Source: Deinococcus sp. KNUC1210
GTDB lineage: Bacteria > Deinococcota > Deinococci > Deinococcales > Deinococcaceae
Assembly (NCBI RefSeq): GCF_022344005.1
Contig: NZ_CP092190.1
Coordinates: 496,001-560,000 of the forward strand
Length of the DNA: 64,000 nucleotides
Direction: 5' to 3'
Program-made: the position numbers and the translations under genes
Notes under the pieces: model-generated
What the model was told of the DNA's origin: nothing
What the model saw: the letters and a program-made list of their open reading frames with translations, nothing else
Database searches by the model: none
In this document: positions 61,734 through 64,000 of the stretch, piece after piece
How the letters are laid out: each line of letters starts with the position of its first letter
Position numbering within the stretch: the first letter of the stretch is position 1

Positions 61734-61754
61734 CTTGAGCGTACCACACTCAAG
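61734..61754. promoter_or_regulatory. HAIR box (HspR operator)
   Basis: CTTGAGC-N7-ACTCAAG (61734-61754) differs from the HspR consensus CTTGAGT-N7-ACTCAAG by one base, and the symmetry extends to TAGACTTGAG/CTCAAGTCTA (61730-61758). It ends 4 bp before the -35 of the dnaK promoter, so HspR would repress dnaK by blocking RNA polymerase. Confidence 0.88.
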
Positions 61755-61758
61755 TCTA

Positions 61759-61787
61759 TTGACTGCACCAAACTGTGGCCTTATGAT
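61759..61787 (+). promoter_or_regulatory. dnaK promoter
   Basis: TTGACT (61759-61764) and TATGAT (61782-61787) with a 17-nt spacer form a near-consensus sigma-A promoter, about 60 nt upstream of the dnaK ATG. Confidence 0.88.
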
Positions 61788-61849
61788 GGATGAAGTACAG
61801 AACTGCTTCCCCCAAAGAAGCAGAAATCCACTTCCACAAGAGGTAACCC

Positions 61850-63733
<1,884 letters not shown>

Positions 63734-63742
63734 AGCACTGTC

Positions 63743-63806
63743 AGAGGGGAGTCGGGAGCGGGAAGTGGGTCGAGTCCCTCCCGCTTCCCGCTCCCCTCTC
63801 CTTTTG
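63743..63806 (+). terminator. Hairpin between dnaK and grpE
   Basis: A long imperfect stem (AGAGGGGA...GAGCGGGAAG, 63743-63764 region, with 63784-63799) is followed by CCTTTTG. It may attenuate read-through so that grpE is made at lower level than dnaK. Confidence 0.65.
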
Positions 63807-63839
63807 CCCTCTCAGGATCTTTCCTACTCTGGAGTTTTT

Positions 63840-64000
63840 ATGACCAATCCGAATGACCCCAATCAGCCGCAAAAGCCCACCATCGACCTCGATTCCGAGA
63901 CAGGCAACGAGGTGAGCAGGCCCGAATCTGACGTGGTGGACGTGGACGCCAGCACCGACGCCGAGATGGACGACAGCGCCGACTTCGATCCGTCGATGTT
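63840..64000 (+). CDS. grpE: Nucleotide exchange factor GrpE, N-terminal part
   Basis: The first 53 codons are visible. They begin Met-Thr-Asn-Pro-Asn-Asp and are acidic and disordered (many Asp, Ser, Glu), as in the N-terminus of GrpE. The call rests mainly on position right after dnaK on the same strand; the conserved coiled coil is beyond the window. Confidence 0.7.
   Translation, partial: MTNPNDPNQPQKPTIDLDSETGNEVSRPESDVVDVDASTDAEMDDSADFDPSM

Noticed and set aside
61730..61758. CIRCE element (HrcA site) before dnaK
   Set aside because: The repeat arms are CTTGAG/CTCAAG with HAIR spacing, not the TTAGCACTC-N9-GAGTGCTAA of CIRCE.

Overview
The window looks like a 64-kb piece of chromosome from a Deinococcus-type bacterium. 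The support is high GC with strongly C/G-biased third codon positions, an SLH-plus-beta-barrel envelope protein, an HspR-type (HAIR) box in front of dnaK, many start codons lying 5-7 nt downstream of a TANNNT -10 element (leaderless transcription), and a mraZ-rsmH-ftsL-ftsI group. This assignment is inference from gene content; no 16S rRNA gene is present.

Layout. 1-6 kb: secreted and envelope proteins (leishmanolysin-like protease with an excalibur domain, a frameshifted chagasin-like inhibitor, a META-domain protein), an AT-richer stretch without convincing genes, an AraC-type regulator and a ferritin-like protein. 6-20 kb: mostly minus-strand housekeeping genes (tRNA-Leu, purD, an MBL hydrolase, small membrane proteins, a MerR regulator, an HD hydrolase, enoyl-CoA hydratase, an S-layer-like porin, cob(I)alamin adenosyltransferase, malQ, a hydroxyacid dehydrogenase, ftsY, an acetyltransferase, a hydrolase). 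20.7-24.8 kb: a lipoprotein and subtilase operon behind a clear promoter and a structured 5' UTR. 24.8-32.3 kb: miaB, an acyl-CoA carboxylase beta subunit, a membrane protein and a very large exported nuclease. 32.3-35.1 kb: a RiPP locus. 35-46 kb: amino-acid metabolism (two class III aminotransferases, lysine 2,3-aminomutase with a divergent Lrp regulator, P5C dehydrogenase), three DinB-like proteins, an esterase and methionine aminopeptidase. 46-64 kb: cell-wall and stress genes (amidase, CtpA protease, ABC permease, 3D-domain protein, mraZ-rsmH-ftsL-ftsI, RNase P RNA, pseudouridine synthase, ftsH, dnaK, grpE).

The most interesting item is the RiPP locus. A 68-residue precursor carries a perfectly spaced lasso-type leader motif (Y-x2-P-x-L/V-x3-G-x5-T). 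Beside it are a PqqD-like leader-binding protein (B1), an HPr-kinase-like kinase, and a nucleotidyltransferase fused to a lasso-type B2 leader protease. No asparagine-synthetase-like lasso cyclase is present. The predicted core has no Asp or Glu anywhere, so canonical lasso ring closure is not possible. A second, orphan precursor 29 kb away (3455-3622) has the same leader spacing and the same W-Q-x2-T-L-V start, and both predicted cores carry I-G-P-G at positions 6-9, exactly where a lasso ring acceptor would sit. I read this as a lasso-derived peptide family that has lost macrolactam chemistry and may instead be phosphorylated or nucleotidyl/sugar modified.

Caution on sequence quality: five genes are each broken by a single one-base frameshift that maps to, or is best explained by, a short C/G run. 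This suggests homopolymer errors rather than true decay.
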